NCBI RefSeq assembly: GCF_014191715.1
Contig: NZ_JACHWY010000001.1
Coordinates: forward strand, 868,001 to 932,000
DNA from: Litorivivens lipolytica
Lineage (GTDB): Bacteria > Pseudomonadota > Gammaproteobacteria > Pseudomonadales > Spongiibacteraceae
Direction of reading: 5' to 3'
Length of the DNA: 64,000 bases
The notes under the pieces were generated by a model. The model was not told where the DNA came from, ran no database searches, and saw only the letters and a program-made list of their open reading frames with translations. Shown piece after piece: positions 46,538-54,727 of the stretch (its first letter is position 1; every line of letters begins with the position of its first letter). The position numbers were made by a program, and so were the translations under genes.

Positions 46538-47971
46538 ATGAGTGACATCCTGATAGTCGAAGACGAAGACGTAATCCGCAAAGCCCTGCGACGCTTGCTG
46601 GAACGCAACGATTACGCCGTACAGGAAGCCTCCTCAGTTGCCGAGGCCCAGCAGAATTTCACGCTCGATGATTTCGACCTGATCATCTCCGACCTGCGCC
46701 TGCCCGGCGCCCCCGGCACCGAATTGATCCAGCTCACCGAATCGCCGGTACTGATCATGACCAGCTACGCCAGCCTGCGCTCGGCGGTGGATTCGATGAA
46801 ACAGGGTGCGGTGGATTACGTGGCCAAACCCTTTGACCACGATGAAATGCTGGAAGCGGTTAAGCGCAATATCGAAGCTCACTCCGACGCCGCAGAAGCC
46901 AATGGCAGCCGCACCCGTCGCAAAGGGCTTCGCGGTCAACCCCAGCTGGGCGAGATGATCGGTAGCTGTAAAACCATGGCTACCCTGTACGAGCGCATTA
47001 AAAAGGTGGGGCCCACCGAAGCCACCGTGTTAATTCACGGCGAGACCGGCACCGGCAAGGAGCTGGTTGCCAAGGCTATTCACAACCGCAGCAGCCGTGC
47101 CGACAAGCCCATTATCTCGGTGAACTGTGCGGCCATTCCGGAAACCCTGATTGAGTCGGAGCTGTTCGGTTACGAGAAAGGAGCCTTTACCGGCGCCAAC
47201 GCGAGCCGTATCGGCCTGATCGAAGCTGCTGATGGCGGCACACTCTTCCTCGACGAAATCGGCGAACTGCCCATGGAAGCTCAGGCCCGCCTGCTGCGCT
47301 TTATCCAGGAAAACGAAATCCGTCGCATTGGTTCGGTCAATGCCCGCACCGTCGACGTTCGCCTGATCTGCGCCACCCACCGCGACCTGAAGTCCATGGC
47401 CCGCGACCATGAGTTTCGGGAAGACCTTTATTACCGGATCGGCGTTGTCAGGCTGGAGCTGCCGCCCCTCCGGGAGCGCGGCAAGGATATCCTCGAAATT
47501 GCCGAAGCGATATTGAAGCGCTGCTGCGAACGCCTCGACAAGGGCGACATGCACTTTTCGCCCAAGGCCATTCAGGCCATCACCACCTATATCTGGCCGG
47601 GCAATATTCGCGAGTTGGAAAACGCAGTGGAACGTGCGGTGATCCTCAGCGACGGAGAGGAAATCGACAACGATCTACTCGATATTGATCTGGAACTGGT
47701 CGATGTCAGCCAGATGCGCAGCAGCAAACCCAAACCTGCCTCTGGCAGCAAACCCCGCCGCGAGGCAGAGCCCAGCAAACCCAAAAGCAGCAATCTGGAC
47801 CCCAGCGAAGACCTGTCACTGGAAGACTACTTCCAGCGCTTTGTTCTGGAGCACCAGGATTCCATGAGCGAGACCGAGCTGGCCCAGAAACTGGGGGTTA
47901 GCCGCAAGTGTTTGTGGGAACGCCGGCAACGCTTGGGCATTCCGCGAAAGAAAAGTTCTAAATCCGCATAA
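46538..47971 (+). CDS. cbrB: Sigma-54-dependent response regulator CbrB
   Basis: NtrC-family activator, 477 residues. The receiver domain has phospho-acceptor Asp52 (LIISDLRLP). The AAA+ domain has Walker A GETGTGKE, the sigma-54 contact loop GAFTGA (within FGYEKGAFTGANAS) and Walker B GGTLFLDEIGELP. The C-terminal Fis-like helix-turn-helix is ETELAQKLGVSRKCLWERRQRLG. Between them lies a proline/serine/lysine-rich linker (about residues 385-425). It is 140 bases after cbrA and is expected to activate the sigma-54 promoter downstream of its own gene. Confidence 0.96.
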   Translation: MSDILIVEDEDVIRKALRRLLERNDYAVQEASSVAEAQQNFTLDDFDLIISDLRLPGAPGTELIQLTESPVLIMTSYASLRSAVDSMKQGAVDYVAKPFDHDEMLEAVKRNIEAHSDAAEANGSRTRRKGLRGQPQLGEMIGSCKTMATLYERIKKVGPTEATVLIHGETGTGKELVAKAIHNRSSRADKPIISVNCAAIPETLIESELFGYEKGAFTGANASRIGLIEAADGGTLFLDEIGELPMEAQARLLRFIQENEIRRIGSVNARTVDVRLICATHRDLKSMARDHEFREDLYYRIGVVRLELPPLRERGKDILEIAEAILKRCCERLDKGDMHFSPKAIQAITTYIWPGNIRELENAVERAVILSDGEEIDNDLLDIDLELVDVSQMRSSKPKPASGSKPRREAEPSKPKSSNLDPSEDLSLEDYFQRFVLEHQDSMSETELAQKLGVSRKCLWERRQRLGIPRKKSSKSA

Positions 47972-48046
47972 CGCAGTGCGAAAACGCGCCAACTCGGAAA
48001 TTAGTTCCCTGAAACGCCACTTTTTCACAAAACACGTCAAAATCGG

Positions 48047-48072
48047 CGTTACCCAAAATGGTAAAAGTAACA
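48047..48072 (+). promoter_or_regulatory. Predicted CbrB upstream activating sequence
   Basis: CGTTAC (48047-48052) and GTAACA (48067-48072) form an inverted repeat with exactly 14 bases between. This is the TGTTAC-N14-GTAACA pattern described for CbrB at Pseudomonas crcZ, with one mismatch. A further GTAACA half-site lies 22 bases downstream at 48089-48094. The site is centred about 137 bases upstream of the predicted transcript start, a normal enhancer distance. Confidence 0.65.
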
Positions 48073-48169
48073 GCCATCGGGCAGAACAGTAACAATACGC
48101 ACTAATACTTAGTGAAAGCTAGTACCGAATAATTAGATTAAACAATTGTTTTTAAAGGATATTTAAAAG

Positions 48170-48186
48170 TTGGCACAGTAGGTGCT
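48170..48186 (+). promoter_or_regulatory. Sigma-54 (-24/-12) promoter downstream of cbrB
   Basis: TTGGCAC (48170-48176), five bases, then GTGCT (48182-48186). The invariant GG and GC doublets are 10 bases apart as required for RpoN promoters. It predicts a transcript start near 48197. An AT-rich tract including the palindrome AAACAATTGTTT (48140-48151) lies between promoter and activator site and could bind IHF. Confidence 0.8.
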
Positions 48187-48196
48187 ATAAGTACTC

Positions 48197-48305
48197 GCAA
48201 ATAACAATAATACTGAAAAAAAATAATAATAAGAGCAGAAAAACTAATAAAAACAATTGCATAGAGACCTGGATGGGGAAGACGCTGTTTTCCCCTTCTT
48301 CATTT
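48197..48305 (+). ncRNA. CrcZ-like Hfq/Crc decoy small RNA (predicted)
   Basis: The 478-base cbrB-pcnB gap has no credible ORF. The predicted transcript opens with about 60 A-rich bases holding repeated AAnAAnAA motifs: AACAATAA (48203-48210), two overlapping AATAATAA (48222-48232), AATAAAAA (48246-48253) and AAAAACAA (48249-48256). It closes with a hairpin GGGGAA / TTCCCC (48275-48295) followed by a pyrimidine-rich stretch. In Pseudomonas, CrcZ is encoded at this place, driven by CbrB and RpoN, and sequesters Hfq to relieve catabolite repression. Here the RNA would be about 100 nt rather than about 400. Exact ends are uncertain. Confidence 0.68.
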
Positions 48306-48449
48306 CTGGCCCCCGTAAAATTACCTACTCTTCTTCTGCCTCGAATGACCGAGCCGCGCCCCACAACAATGAAATGCTGCGTAGAAAATGTTCTATGCTA
48401 GAATGCGCCGCTTACTGATTCGCCCGTTTTAACAACTGAATGGATCTAA

Positions 48450-49811
48450 GTGGCTAATCTCTGGACAAAAATTACTTCTGCCGTGACACGCAAACCCAGC
48501 GCGGAAAAACTTCCCCGGGTGCTCAGCCGTGACGAACACGTGGTTTCCCGCAAGCAGATCAGCGACAACGCGCTTAAAGTGATGCACCGCCTGCGCAGCG
48601 GTGGCTTTGACGCATTTCTCGTAGGCGGCGGCGTTCGCGACCTGATGCTGGGCAAGCAGCCCAAGGACTTTGACATTGCCACTGATGCGACACCGGAAGA
48701 AGTTCGCCAGCTGTTTCGCAACAGCCGCATCATCGGCCGCCGTTTCAAGATCGTTCACGTACGCTTTGGGCGCGAAATTATCGAAGTCACTACCTATCGC
48801 GGCAGCCACGAAGACGGCAATGCCAAATCCGCGGTTGCGGGCGAAAGTGGCATGCTGCTGCGCGACAACGTTTACGGCACTCTCGAAGAAGACGCCATAC
48901 GCCGGGACTTCACCGTTAACGCGCTCTACTATTGCAGCGATAAGTTCACCGTACACGATTATGTAGGCGGCCTGAGCGATCTGGAAAAACGCGAGGTACG
49001 CATTATCGGCGATGCCTCCAGCCGCTATCAGGAAGACCCGGTGCGCATGCTGCGCGCGGTTCGCTTTGCGGCAAAGCTCGACTTTACACTCGAGAAACGC
49101 ACCGCTGCCCCATTGCAGCAGCTGGCGCCGCTGTTGGAACAAATACCGGCCGCGCGCCTGTTCGACGAAGTGCTGAAACTCTTTATGGAAGGCCAGGCAC
49201 TGCGCGTCTACGCCCTGCTCAAGCACTACAACTTGTTCCGCCCCCTGTTCCCCGCGACCCAGGCCGTGCTCGACAGCGGCGACAGCAGTGCGTCCGCCCT
49301 GATTGAGCAAGGTCTGATCAATACCGATACCCGCATTGGCCAGAACAAACCCGTCACGCCCGCCTTTATCTTTGCCATTATGCTGTGGCCGGTGGTACGT
49401 CGGGAAATGGCGCAGCTTCAGGCAGAAGGCATGCCTGAAATCCCTGCTCTGCATCAGGCGGCCCAGAACGTCGTGTCTGCCCAGCAGGCGCACACCTCGA
49501 TTCCCAAGCGCTTCTCCATGCCCATGCGCGACATCTGGGAACTGCAACTGAGATTGCCCCGCCGCACCGGGCGCCGAGCACAGGAACTGCTGGAACACCG
49601 CTATTTCCGTGCCGGCTATGATTTCCTGTTGCTGCGCGAGCAGTCGGGTGAAATCCCGGAAGAGTTGGGCCCCTGGTGGACAGCTTTTCAGGAAGCCGAC
49701 GAAAGCGCCCGCGACGGTATGCAGAAAAAGGTGGCGGGCGATCGCTCATCGCGCGGTAACGGCCGCCGCCGTCGCAAGCCGCGTCACCGGAAGTCGCCGC
49801 GACCGTCCTGA
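48450..49811 (+). CDS. pcnB: Poly(A) polymerase I
   Basis: Adds poly(A) tails to RNA 3' ends, promoting decay. The 453-residue protein has SRKQISDNALKVMHRLRSGGFDAFLVGGGVRDLMLG and PKDFDIATDATPEEV, the nucleotidyltransferase GG and DxD-type metal motifs, then RRFKIVHVRFG and RRDFTVNALYY. The C-terminus is strongly basic (RRRRKPRHRKSPR), as usual for PcnB. The start is GTG; the match to E. coli PcnB from the SRK-ISENALKVM region supports it. Next gene starts within its stop codon. Confidence 0.95.
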   Translation: MANLWTKITSAVTRKPSAEKLPRVLSRDEHVVSRKQISDNALKVMHRLRSGGFDAFLVGGGVRDLMLGKQPKDFDIATDATPEEVRQLFRNSRIIGRRFKIVHVRFGREIIEVTTYRGSHEDGNAKSAVAGESGMLLRDNVYGTLEEDAIRRDFTVNALYYCSDKFTVHDYVGGLSDLEKREVRIIGDASSRYQEDPVRMLRAVRFAAKLDFTLEKRTAAPLQQLAPLLEQIPAARLFDEVLKLFMEGQALRVYALLKHYNLFRPLFPATQAVLDSGDSSASALIEQGLINTDTRIGQNKPVTPAFIFAIMLWPVVRREMAQLQAEGMPEIPALHQAAQNVVSAQQAHTSIPKRFSMPMRDIWELQLRLPRRTGRRAQELLEHRYFRAGYDFLLLREQSGEIPEELGPWWTAFQEADESARDGMQKKVAGDRSSRGNGRRRRKPRHRKSPRPS

Positions 49812-50305
49812 TGCATACCTGCCATATTGGCCTCGGCAGTAATCTTGACGAGCCTCTTCATCAATTGAAGCGCGCATTGGCCGCCCTCGGCGATCACCCG
49901 TCGATTGAGGTACGCAAGGTATCCAGCTTTTACGGCAGCAAAGCGGTCGGCCCCGGCGAGCAACCCGACTTTGTGAATGCGGTGGTCGAGCTTGCAACCT
50001 CGCTGGAGCCCATCCCCCTGCTGCATACCCTGCAGTCCATCGAACAGCAACACGGGCGGGTACGCACCATCCGCTGGGGTGCTCGCACGCTCGATCTGGA
50101 TATTCTTCTCTATGACCAGCTCGAGCTCGACTCCGCCGAACTCACCATTCCTCACCCCCGCCTGCAGGATCGGCCCTTTGTTGTTGTTCCGCTTGAAGAA
50201 ATTGCCCCCGATCTGGCGCTGCCGGATGGAACTTGCGTGGCGAGCCTATTAGACTACGCGAGCCGCAACGATGTCTGGCGGCTGCCTTTACGGGATGGAG
50301 TGTAG
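49811..50305 (+). CDS. folK: 2-amino-4-hydroxy-6-hydroxymethyldihydropteridine pyrophosphokinase
   Basis: Pyrophosphorylates the pterin alcohol in folate synthesis. The 164-residue protein has HIGLGSNLDEP, the FVNAVVEL segment, RWGARTLDLDILLYD, the HPPK signature with the metal-binding DLD, and PHPRLQDRPFVVVPLEEIAP. Overlaps the pcnB stop (TGATG) and abuts the next gene. Confidence 0.96.
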   Translation: MHTCHIGLGSNLDEPLHQLKRALAALGDHPSIEVRKVSSFYGSKAVGPGEQPDFVNAVVELATSLEPIPLLHTLQSIEQQHGRVRTIRWGARTLDLDILLYDQLELDSAELTIPHPRLQDRPFVVVPLEEIAPDLALPDGTCVASLLDYASRNDVWRLPLRDGV

Positions 50306-50956
50306 ATGACAGAAAATACCGAGCTTCCGGACTTTATTGCGATCGAAGGCCCGATCGGTGTGGGCAAAACCACGCTTACCCAGAAGCTGGCAGATCATTT
50401 CGGCTACCACACGATGCTGGAACGAGCCGATGAGAACCCCTTTCTCGAGCGCTTTTATAAAAATCGCCGTCAATCCGCCCTGGCAACTCAGCTGTTCTTC
50501 TTGTTTCAGCGCGCCGAACAGCTCGATGAGATCAAACAAGCGGACCTGTTTGCGCCACGCCGGGTCGCTGATTTTCTGATGCAGAAAGACCGGCTGTTTG
50601 CCCGCGCCAACCTGGATACCGAAGAGATGGCGCTCTACGACAAGGTCTACGAACAGATGACCCTTGATGCGCCGGTTCCCGATCTGGTTATCTATCTGCA
50701 GGCGCCGGCTGATGTCTTGATGAATCGCATTCAGAACCGCGGCATTCGTTACGAACAGCGGGTTGAACGCACGTATCTCGAAACCATCAACGAGATTTAC
50801 AGCGAGTTCTTCCACTACTACGATGCCTCACCGCTGCTGATCATTAACGCGGAAGAAATCGACTTTGCCAATAACGAACGTGATTTCCGGCAACTTGTCG
50901 ACTATATTCCGCGCATTCGCAGTGGCCGCCATTATTTCAACCCGAGCCTGGTGTAA
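50306..50956 (+). CDS. Deoxynucleoside kinase family protein
   Basis: A 216-residue P-loop kinase: IAIEGPIGVGKTTLTQKLA at residues 11-29, ADENPFLERFYKN and an R-x-x-x-LID-equivalent region (RIQNRGIRYEQRVERTYLETIN). It resembles bacterial deoxyadenosine/deoxyguanosine kinases that phosphorylate deoxynucleosides for salvage. This gene is regularly found between folK and panB in gammaproteobacteria. It begins directly after the folK stop. Confidence 0.88.
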   Translation: MTENTELPDFIAIEGPIGVGKTTLTQKLADHFGYHTMLERADENPFLERFYKNRRQSALATQLFFLFQRAEQLDEIKQADLFAPRRVADFLMQKDRLFARANLDTEEMALYDKVYEQMTLDAPVPDLVIYLQAPADVLMNRIQNRGIRYEQRVERTYLETINEIYSEFFHYYDASPLLIINAEEIDFANNERDFRQLVDYIPRIRSGRHYFNPSLV

Positions 50957-50968
50957 CGGGAGTCGCCC

Positions 50969-51760
50969 ATGAACAAAATCAGCCCTCAGTCCCTTGCGGC
51001 CAAAAAAGCCAAGGGCGAGAAATTCGCCGTATTGACTGCCTACGATGCGACCTTCGCCCGGGTTGTCGACGAAGCCGGCATCGATGTAATTCTGGTCGGC
51101 GATTCACTGGGCAATGTCCTTCAGGGCCATACCAGCACCCTGCCCGTCAGCGTCGAGGACATGTGCTACCACACCGCCTGCGTGGATCGCGGCACCGAAA
51201 AGGCCCTCATTGTTGCCGACCTGCCCTTTGGCAGCTACAACACCATCGACGATACCCTGAGCAATGCCACCGCATTGATGCAGTCCGGCGCCCATATGGT
51301 CAAACTCGAAGGTGGTCAATGGCTGTGCGAGAGCATCCGCCTGCTGACCGAGCGCGGCATCCCCGTCTGTGGCCATCTGGGTCTGACCCCGCAATCGGTC
51401 AACACCCTGGGTGGCTTCAAGGTGCAGGGCCGGGATGAGGCCGGAGCCCGACGTATCATTACCGATGCCAAGGCGCTGGAAGACGCCGGCGCCAGCCTGC
51501 TGGTAGTGGAATGTGTACCAACCGAGCTCGGACAGCGCCTCAGCGAAGCCCTGACCATCCCGGTGATCGGCATTGGCGCAGGCCCACAGACCGACGCCCA
51601 GGTACTGGTTCTTCACGACTTACTGGGCATCTCGCGGCGAATTCCGAAGTTTGTTAAAAACTTCCTTGCAGACGCCCCGGACATCGCTACCGCCTTAGAA
51701 AACTACCGGGTTGCGGTAGAACAGGGTGAGTTTCCCGGCCCCGAGCACAGCTTCGACTGA
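50969..51760 (+). CDS. panB: 3-methyl-2-oxobutanoate hydroxymethyltransferase
   Basis: First step of pantothenate synthesis, making ketopantoate from ketoisovalerate and methylene-THF. The 263-residue protein has [36 protein letters not shown] with the metal-binding aspartates, [16 protein letters not shown] and [19 protein letters not shown] (fragments of these quoted). It is 12 bases after the kinase and ends at a strong hairpin. Confidence 0.97.
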   Translation: MNKISPQSLAAKKAKGEKFAVLTAYDATFARVVDEAGIDVILVGDSLGNVLQGHTSTLPVSVEDMCYHTACVDRGTEKALIVADLPFGSYNTIDDTLSNATALMQSGAHMVKLEGGQWLCESIRLLTERGIPVCGHLGLTPQSVNTLGGFKVQGRDEAGARRIITDAKALEDAGASLLVVECVPTELGQRLSEALTIPVIGIGAGPQTDAQVLVLHDLLGISRRIPKFVKNFLADAPDIATALENYRVAVEQGEFPGPEHSFD

Positions 51761-51768
51761 CCTTTTCC

Positions 51769-51799
51769 GCTGAAAGCCCCGAATGACGGGGCTTTCAGC
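51769..51799 (+). terminator. Strong hairpin after panB
   Basis: A perfect 13-bp stem GCTGAAAGCCCCG / CGGGGCTTTCAGC with a 5-base loop starts 8 bases after the panB stop. The following sequence is only moderately T-rich, so termination may be partial. It separates panB from panC, which are adjacent without such a gap in many relatives. Confidence 0.65.
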
Positions 51800-51805
51800 A
51801 CCTTC

Positions 51806-52040
51806 TGTTACGTTATATTGCCGCTTCTTTTGGTAACACAATCATTGTTTTTTTGTTACCGAAAAGCATTGAACCCCTCTAATGATTGGGGCATACTTGC
51901 CCGCCACTGTCCCATGTACACTTTGTAAACACTTGTGACAGTGGCTTCCGGCAACAGTGGAAGATGGGCGCCAGCCCGCAGCGAAAGCGGACTGACATCA
52001 CAGCAACCTGCATCTGCATATCAGCGATGGCACGAGTAGG
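51806..52040 (+). promoter_or_regulatory. Structured panB-panC intergenic region with TGTTAC half-sites
   Basis: This gap has three TGTTAC/GTAACA half-sites (51806-51811, 51833-51838, 51854-51859), the outer two of the last pair extending to GGTAACA / TGTTACC. Downstream is a perfect 9-bp inverted repeat GCCACTGTC (51903-51911) / GACAGTGGC (51937-51945). Smaller hairpins follow (CTTCC/GGAAG, GGGC/GCCC, CCGC/GCGG) up to the panC ribosome binding site. It could be a regulated promoter plus leader RNA for panCD. No known riboswitch was recognised. Confidence 0.4.
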
Positions 52041-52052
52041 AAGTTGGGTGGT

Positions 52053-52937
52053 ATGAAAACCTTCAGTACAACAGCGCGGCTGAGAGAAGCCCTGGCAAGC
52101 GAGCGACGCAACGGTCGCCGCATTGCGTTCGTGCCCACGATGGGCAACCTGCATGACGGCCATCTGCAACTGGTCCGTCGCGCCCGTGATCTGGGCGATA
52201 TCGTCGTGGTCAGCATTTTCGTTAATCCGCTGCAGTTCGGCGCCAACGAAGATCTCGACAAATACCCCCGCACCCTCGCCGCCGACAAGGAAAAGCTGTT
52301 TGCGGAAGGCGTGCAGTACCTGTTCCATCCCGGTGTCGCCGAAATGTACCCCAATGGTATGGGTGTGCAGTCTATCGTTTCGGTTCCCGGTGTGTCCGAG
52401 CGCCATTGCGGCGCCAGCCGTCCCGGCCATTTTGATGGCGTTTCTACCGTCGTCACCAAGCTGTTCCAAATCGTGCAGCCCGACGTCGCTGTATTCGGCA
52501 AGAAAGATTTCCAGCAACTGGCCGTCATCAAGAAGATGGTCGCAGACCTGTGCATGCCGATTGAAATAGAAGGCGTGAACACAGCCCGCGATGAAGATGG
52601 CTTGGCCATGAGCTCACGCAACGGATTTTTATCCCGTGCCGAGCGCGAACTGGCTCCCTTCCTGCACAAAACCCTGCAGGAATGCCGCGATGCCATCGCC
52701 TGTGGCTTTGATAGCTATGATGAGCTGGAGCGTCACGCTCGTCTGGCCTTGCTGGATGCGGGCTTTGAACCCGATTATTTCTCGATCTGCGATGCCCAGA
52801 CCCTGGACAAGGTGACTCTGGCCACCGAAGAAATTGTTATACTGGCAGCCGCTCGACTGGGAGCAACCCGGCTGATCGATAATGTCACCCTGAACTTCAA
52901 TCCCAGCGCCGACTGGGGTATGCTTGCCGCCCAATAA
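52053..52937 (+). CDS. panC: Pantothenate synthetase
   Basis: Joins pantoate and beta-alanine with ATP. The 294-residue protein has VPTMGNLHDGHLQLVRRAR with the HxGH motif, VSIFVNPLQFG, KKDFQQLAVIKKMV and a KMSKS-like GLAMSSRNGFLS. The ATG at 52053 is selected because AGGAAG lies 9 bases upstream; an in-frame TTG three codons earlier lacks that spacing. Its partner panB is 290 bases upstream across a structured gap. Confidence 0.96.
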   Translation: MKTFSTTARLREALASERRNGRRIAFVPTMGNLHDGHLQLVRRARDLGDIVVVSIFVNPLQFGANEDLDKYPRTLAADKEKLFAEGVQYLFHPGVAEMYPNGMGVQSIVSVPGVSERHCGASRPGHFDGVSTVVTKLFQIVQPDVAVFGKKDFQQLAVIKKMVADLCMPIEIEGVNTARDEDGLAMSSRNGFLSRAERELAPFLHKTLQECRDAIACGFDSYDELERHARLALLDAGFEPDYFSICDAQTLDKVTLATEEIVILAAARLGATRLIDNVTLNFNPSADWGMLAAQ

Positions 52938-52994
52938 TTTGGGTCGGTTCATTCAGGCGCACGTTAAGGCAAGAGAGACAGAAAGGAACAGCGT

Positions 52995-53375
52995 ATGCAG
53001 TCCACCATGCTGAAAGCCAAACTTCACAAAGCACGTGTTACTCACGCGGTGCTCAACTACGAAGGCTCCTGCGCCATCGACGGCAAACTATTGGACCTGG
53101 CCGGTCTACGTGAATACGAGCAGATCGATATTTACAACGTCACCAATGGCGAGCGTTTCACCACCTACATCATCCGTGGTGAAGACAACAGCGGCATTAT
53201 CTCCGTCAATGGCGCAGCGGCTCACAAGGCCGGCGTTGGCGACACGATCATTATCTGCGCCTACGGCAGCTACTCCGAGGCCGAGCTGATCAACTTCAAG
53301 CCGCGCCTGATCTACATGAATCCGGACAACACAGTCAGCCACAGCAGCAATGCTATTCCGGTTCAGGTTGCCTGA
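52995..53375 (+). CDS. panD: Aspartate 1-decarboxylase
   Basis: Makes beta-alanine from aspartate for pantothenate. The 126-residue proenzyme has the self-cleavage site Gly-Ser in NYEGSCAID (serine 25 becomes the pyruvoyl group), [17 protein letters not shown] and [16 protein letters not shown]. Follows panC after 57 bases and is closed by a terminator. Confidence 0.97.
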   Translation: MQSTMLKAKLHKARVTHAVLNYEGSCAIDGKLLDLAGLREYEQIDIYNVTNGERFTTYIIRGEDNSGIISVNGAAAHKAGVGDTIIICAYGSYSEAELINFKPRLIYMNPDNTVSHSSNAIPVQVA

Positions 53376-53394
53376 CTCCCATCAACGCAATCGC

Positions 53395-53424
53395 AAAAAA
53401 GAGGCCCTAGAGCCTCTTTTTTTA
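53395..53424 (+). terminator. Rho-independent terminator of panCD
   Basis: A stem AGAGGC / GCCTCT with a 6-base loop, preceded by an A run and followed by a T run, about 20 bases after panD. It may serve the convergent gene as well. Confidence 0.85.
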
Positions 53425-53456
53425 TGTCCGCTATTTCTTCGTATAGCGTTCTATCG

Positions 53457-54596
53457 CTACAAACCCAAATCCCGCGCAATCAGGTTGCGTTGAATTTCCG
53501 GTGTGCCGCCGGCGTACATGGCCAGAAAGCTCTCTCGCATACGGCGCGGCATGGCGGTTTCGCTCAGATAGGCCTTCGCCCCGAGTAAACGCATGCCGTA
53601 GGTGATGATCTCGTGGGCACCCTCGGCGGCAAACACCTTCGCCATACTGATTTCCCTAACCGCCGGGCGCCCTGCCTGCAGCTTGCGGGCCGCAGAATAG
53701 GTCAGCAGGTTCATGGCTTCCAATCGAGTCGCCATATCGGCAATTTGATGCTGCACCGCTTGAAACTGCCCCACCGGCTGACCGAACTGCTTGCGGTGCT
53801 TCACGTGCTCCAGCACCTCATCCAGACTGGCCTGGGCTGCACCAATACAGCAGGCAGCGACGCTGAGCCGCTCCAGACCACCGCCGAGCATCAGCGTCGA
53901 CCACCCGGCATTTTCCTCGCCCAGTCTGGCGCTCGTGGGCACGGTTACATTGCGGTACTCGACCTGACAGGACGCCACATCGTTACCGGCAATTTTGTCG
54001 AGCGGCGCAATACTAAGCCCCTCACTCGCGGTTGGTACGATAAACAGACTGACCGAACGGCTGGCCTTGCCTTCACTGTCCGTGCGCACGGCCGTCAGGA
54101 TATAGTCCGCAACATCAGCGCCAGTGGTGTAGAGCTTGGTGCCATTGATTCGATAACCTTCGCTGTCAGCGGTCGCGCTGGCCTGAATACCAGCCGCATC
54201 GGACCCGGCATTGGGTTCAGTGAGGGCAAAACTGAATTTCAGACGCCCTTCGGCAATCCCTTTCACATACGTTTCCTGCTGCTCCGGGCTGCCGGCCATG
54301 GCCATCAGCGCTGCACAGATACCATTGATAAACAGGATATTGGTCGCGCTCATACTGTGCCGGGCCAGGATTTCATTGATCATGCACAACTCAACCAGCG
54401 TGCCGTCACTGCCACCCAGTGCCTTCGGCAGGCAGTGTGATAGCAGGCCGCTGGAGGCCATGGCCTGATGCAGGGCTTCGGGATAAACCGGGTTTCGATC
54501 CAGCTCGAATTCCTGCTCGGGCGGGCAATAGATGGCACAGAATTGCTCCACCCTCTCCTTGAATTCGGGAAAATCCAGCTCAGCCTGTAGATCCAT
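53457..54596 (-). CDS. Acyl-CoA dehydrogenase family protein
   Basis: A 379-residue flavoprotein that would introduce an alpha-beta double bond into an acyl-CoA. FSFALTEPNAGSDAAGIQASA is the FAD-contact signature, and the C-terminal signature region QFGQPVGQFQAVQHQIADMATRLEA is also present. The C-terminal MYAGGTPEIQRNLIARDLGL is typical. Stands alone, divergent from the imuA cassette; in Pseudomonas pgi occupies this position after panD, so synteny ends here. Substrate unknown. Confidence 0.9.
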   Translation of the reverse strand: MDLQAELDFPEFKERVEQFCAIYCPPEQEFELDRNPVYPEALHQAMASSGLLSHCLPKALGGSDGTLVELCMINEILARHSMSATNILFINGICAALMAMAGSPEQQETYVKGIAEGRLKFSFALTEPNAGSDAAGIQASATADSEGYRINGTKLYTTGADVADYILTAVRTDSEGKASRSVSLFIVPTASEGLSIAPLDKIAGNDVASCQVEYRNVTVPTSARLGEENAGWSTLMLGGGLERLSVAACCIGAAQASLDEVLEHVKHRKQFGQPVGQFQAVQHQIADMATRLEAMNLLTYSAARKLQAGRPAVREISMAKVFAAEGAHEIITYGMRLLGAKAYLSETAMPRRMRESFLAMYAGGTPEIQRNLIARDLGL

Positions 54597-54699
54597 AAGC
54601 CCTCGCTATATCCGTTAGCCTATCAATGTTGTCGGTTAATACATCAAAGTAGCATCAGCCCCCCTACTTGAAAAGCTCCCAATCTCCTGCCACCATAAA

Positions 54700-54715
54700 C
54701 TGTATATTTATACAG
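54700..54715 (+). promoter_or_regulatory. LexA (SOS) box upstream of imuA
   Basis: CTGTATATTTATACAG differs from the consensus CTGTATATATATACAG at one central base and keeps both CTG and CAG ends. It lies 12 bases before the imuA start, so LexA binding would block the promoter. Confidence 0.92.
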
Positions 54716-54727
54716 CTATCAATTCCT

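Noticed and set aside
48381-48404. A possible sigma-70 promoter and small inverted repeat (TAGAA-AATG-TTCTA) before pcnB.
   Set aside because: The -10-like TAGAAT has no acceptable -35 partner, so it is not listed as a promoter, although pcnB needs one somewhere here.
51887-51900. TGGGGC-N4-TTGC resembling a sigma-54 promoter in the panB-panC gap, next to TGTTAC half-sites.
   Set aside because: The spacing between the GG and GC doublets is one base short of the strict requirement and the -24 element is poor; there are no AAnAAnAA motifs downstream, so it is not a second CrcZ-like locus.
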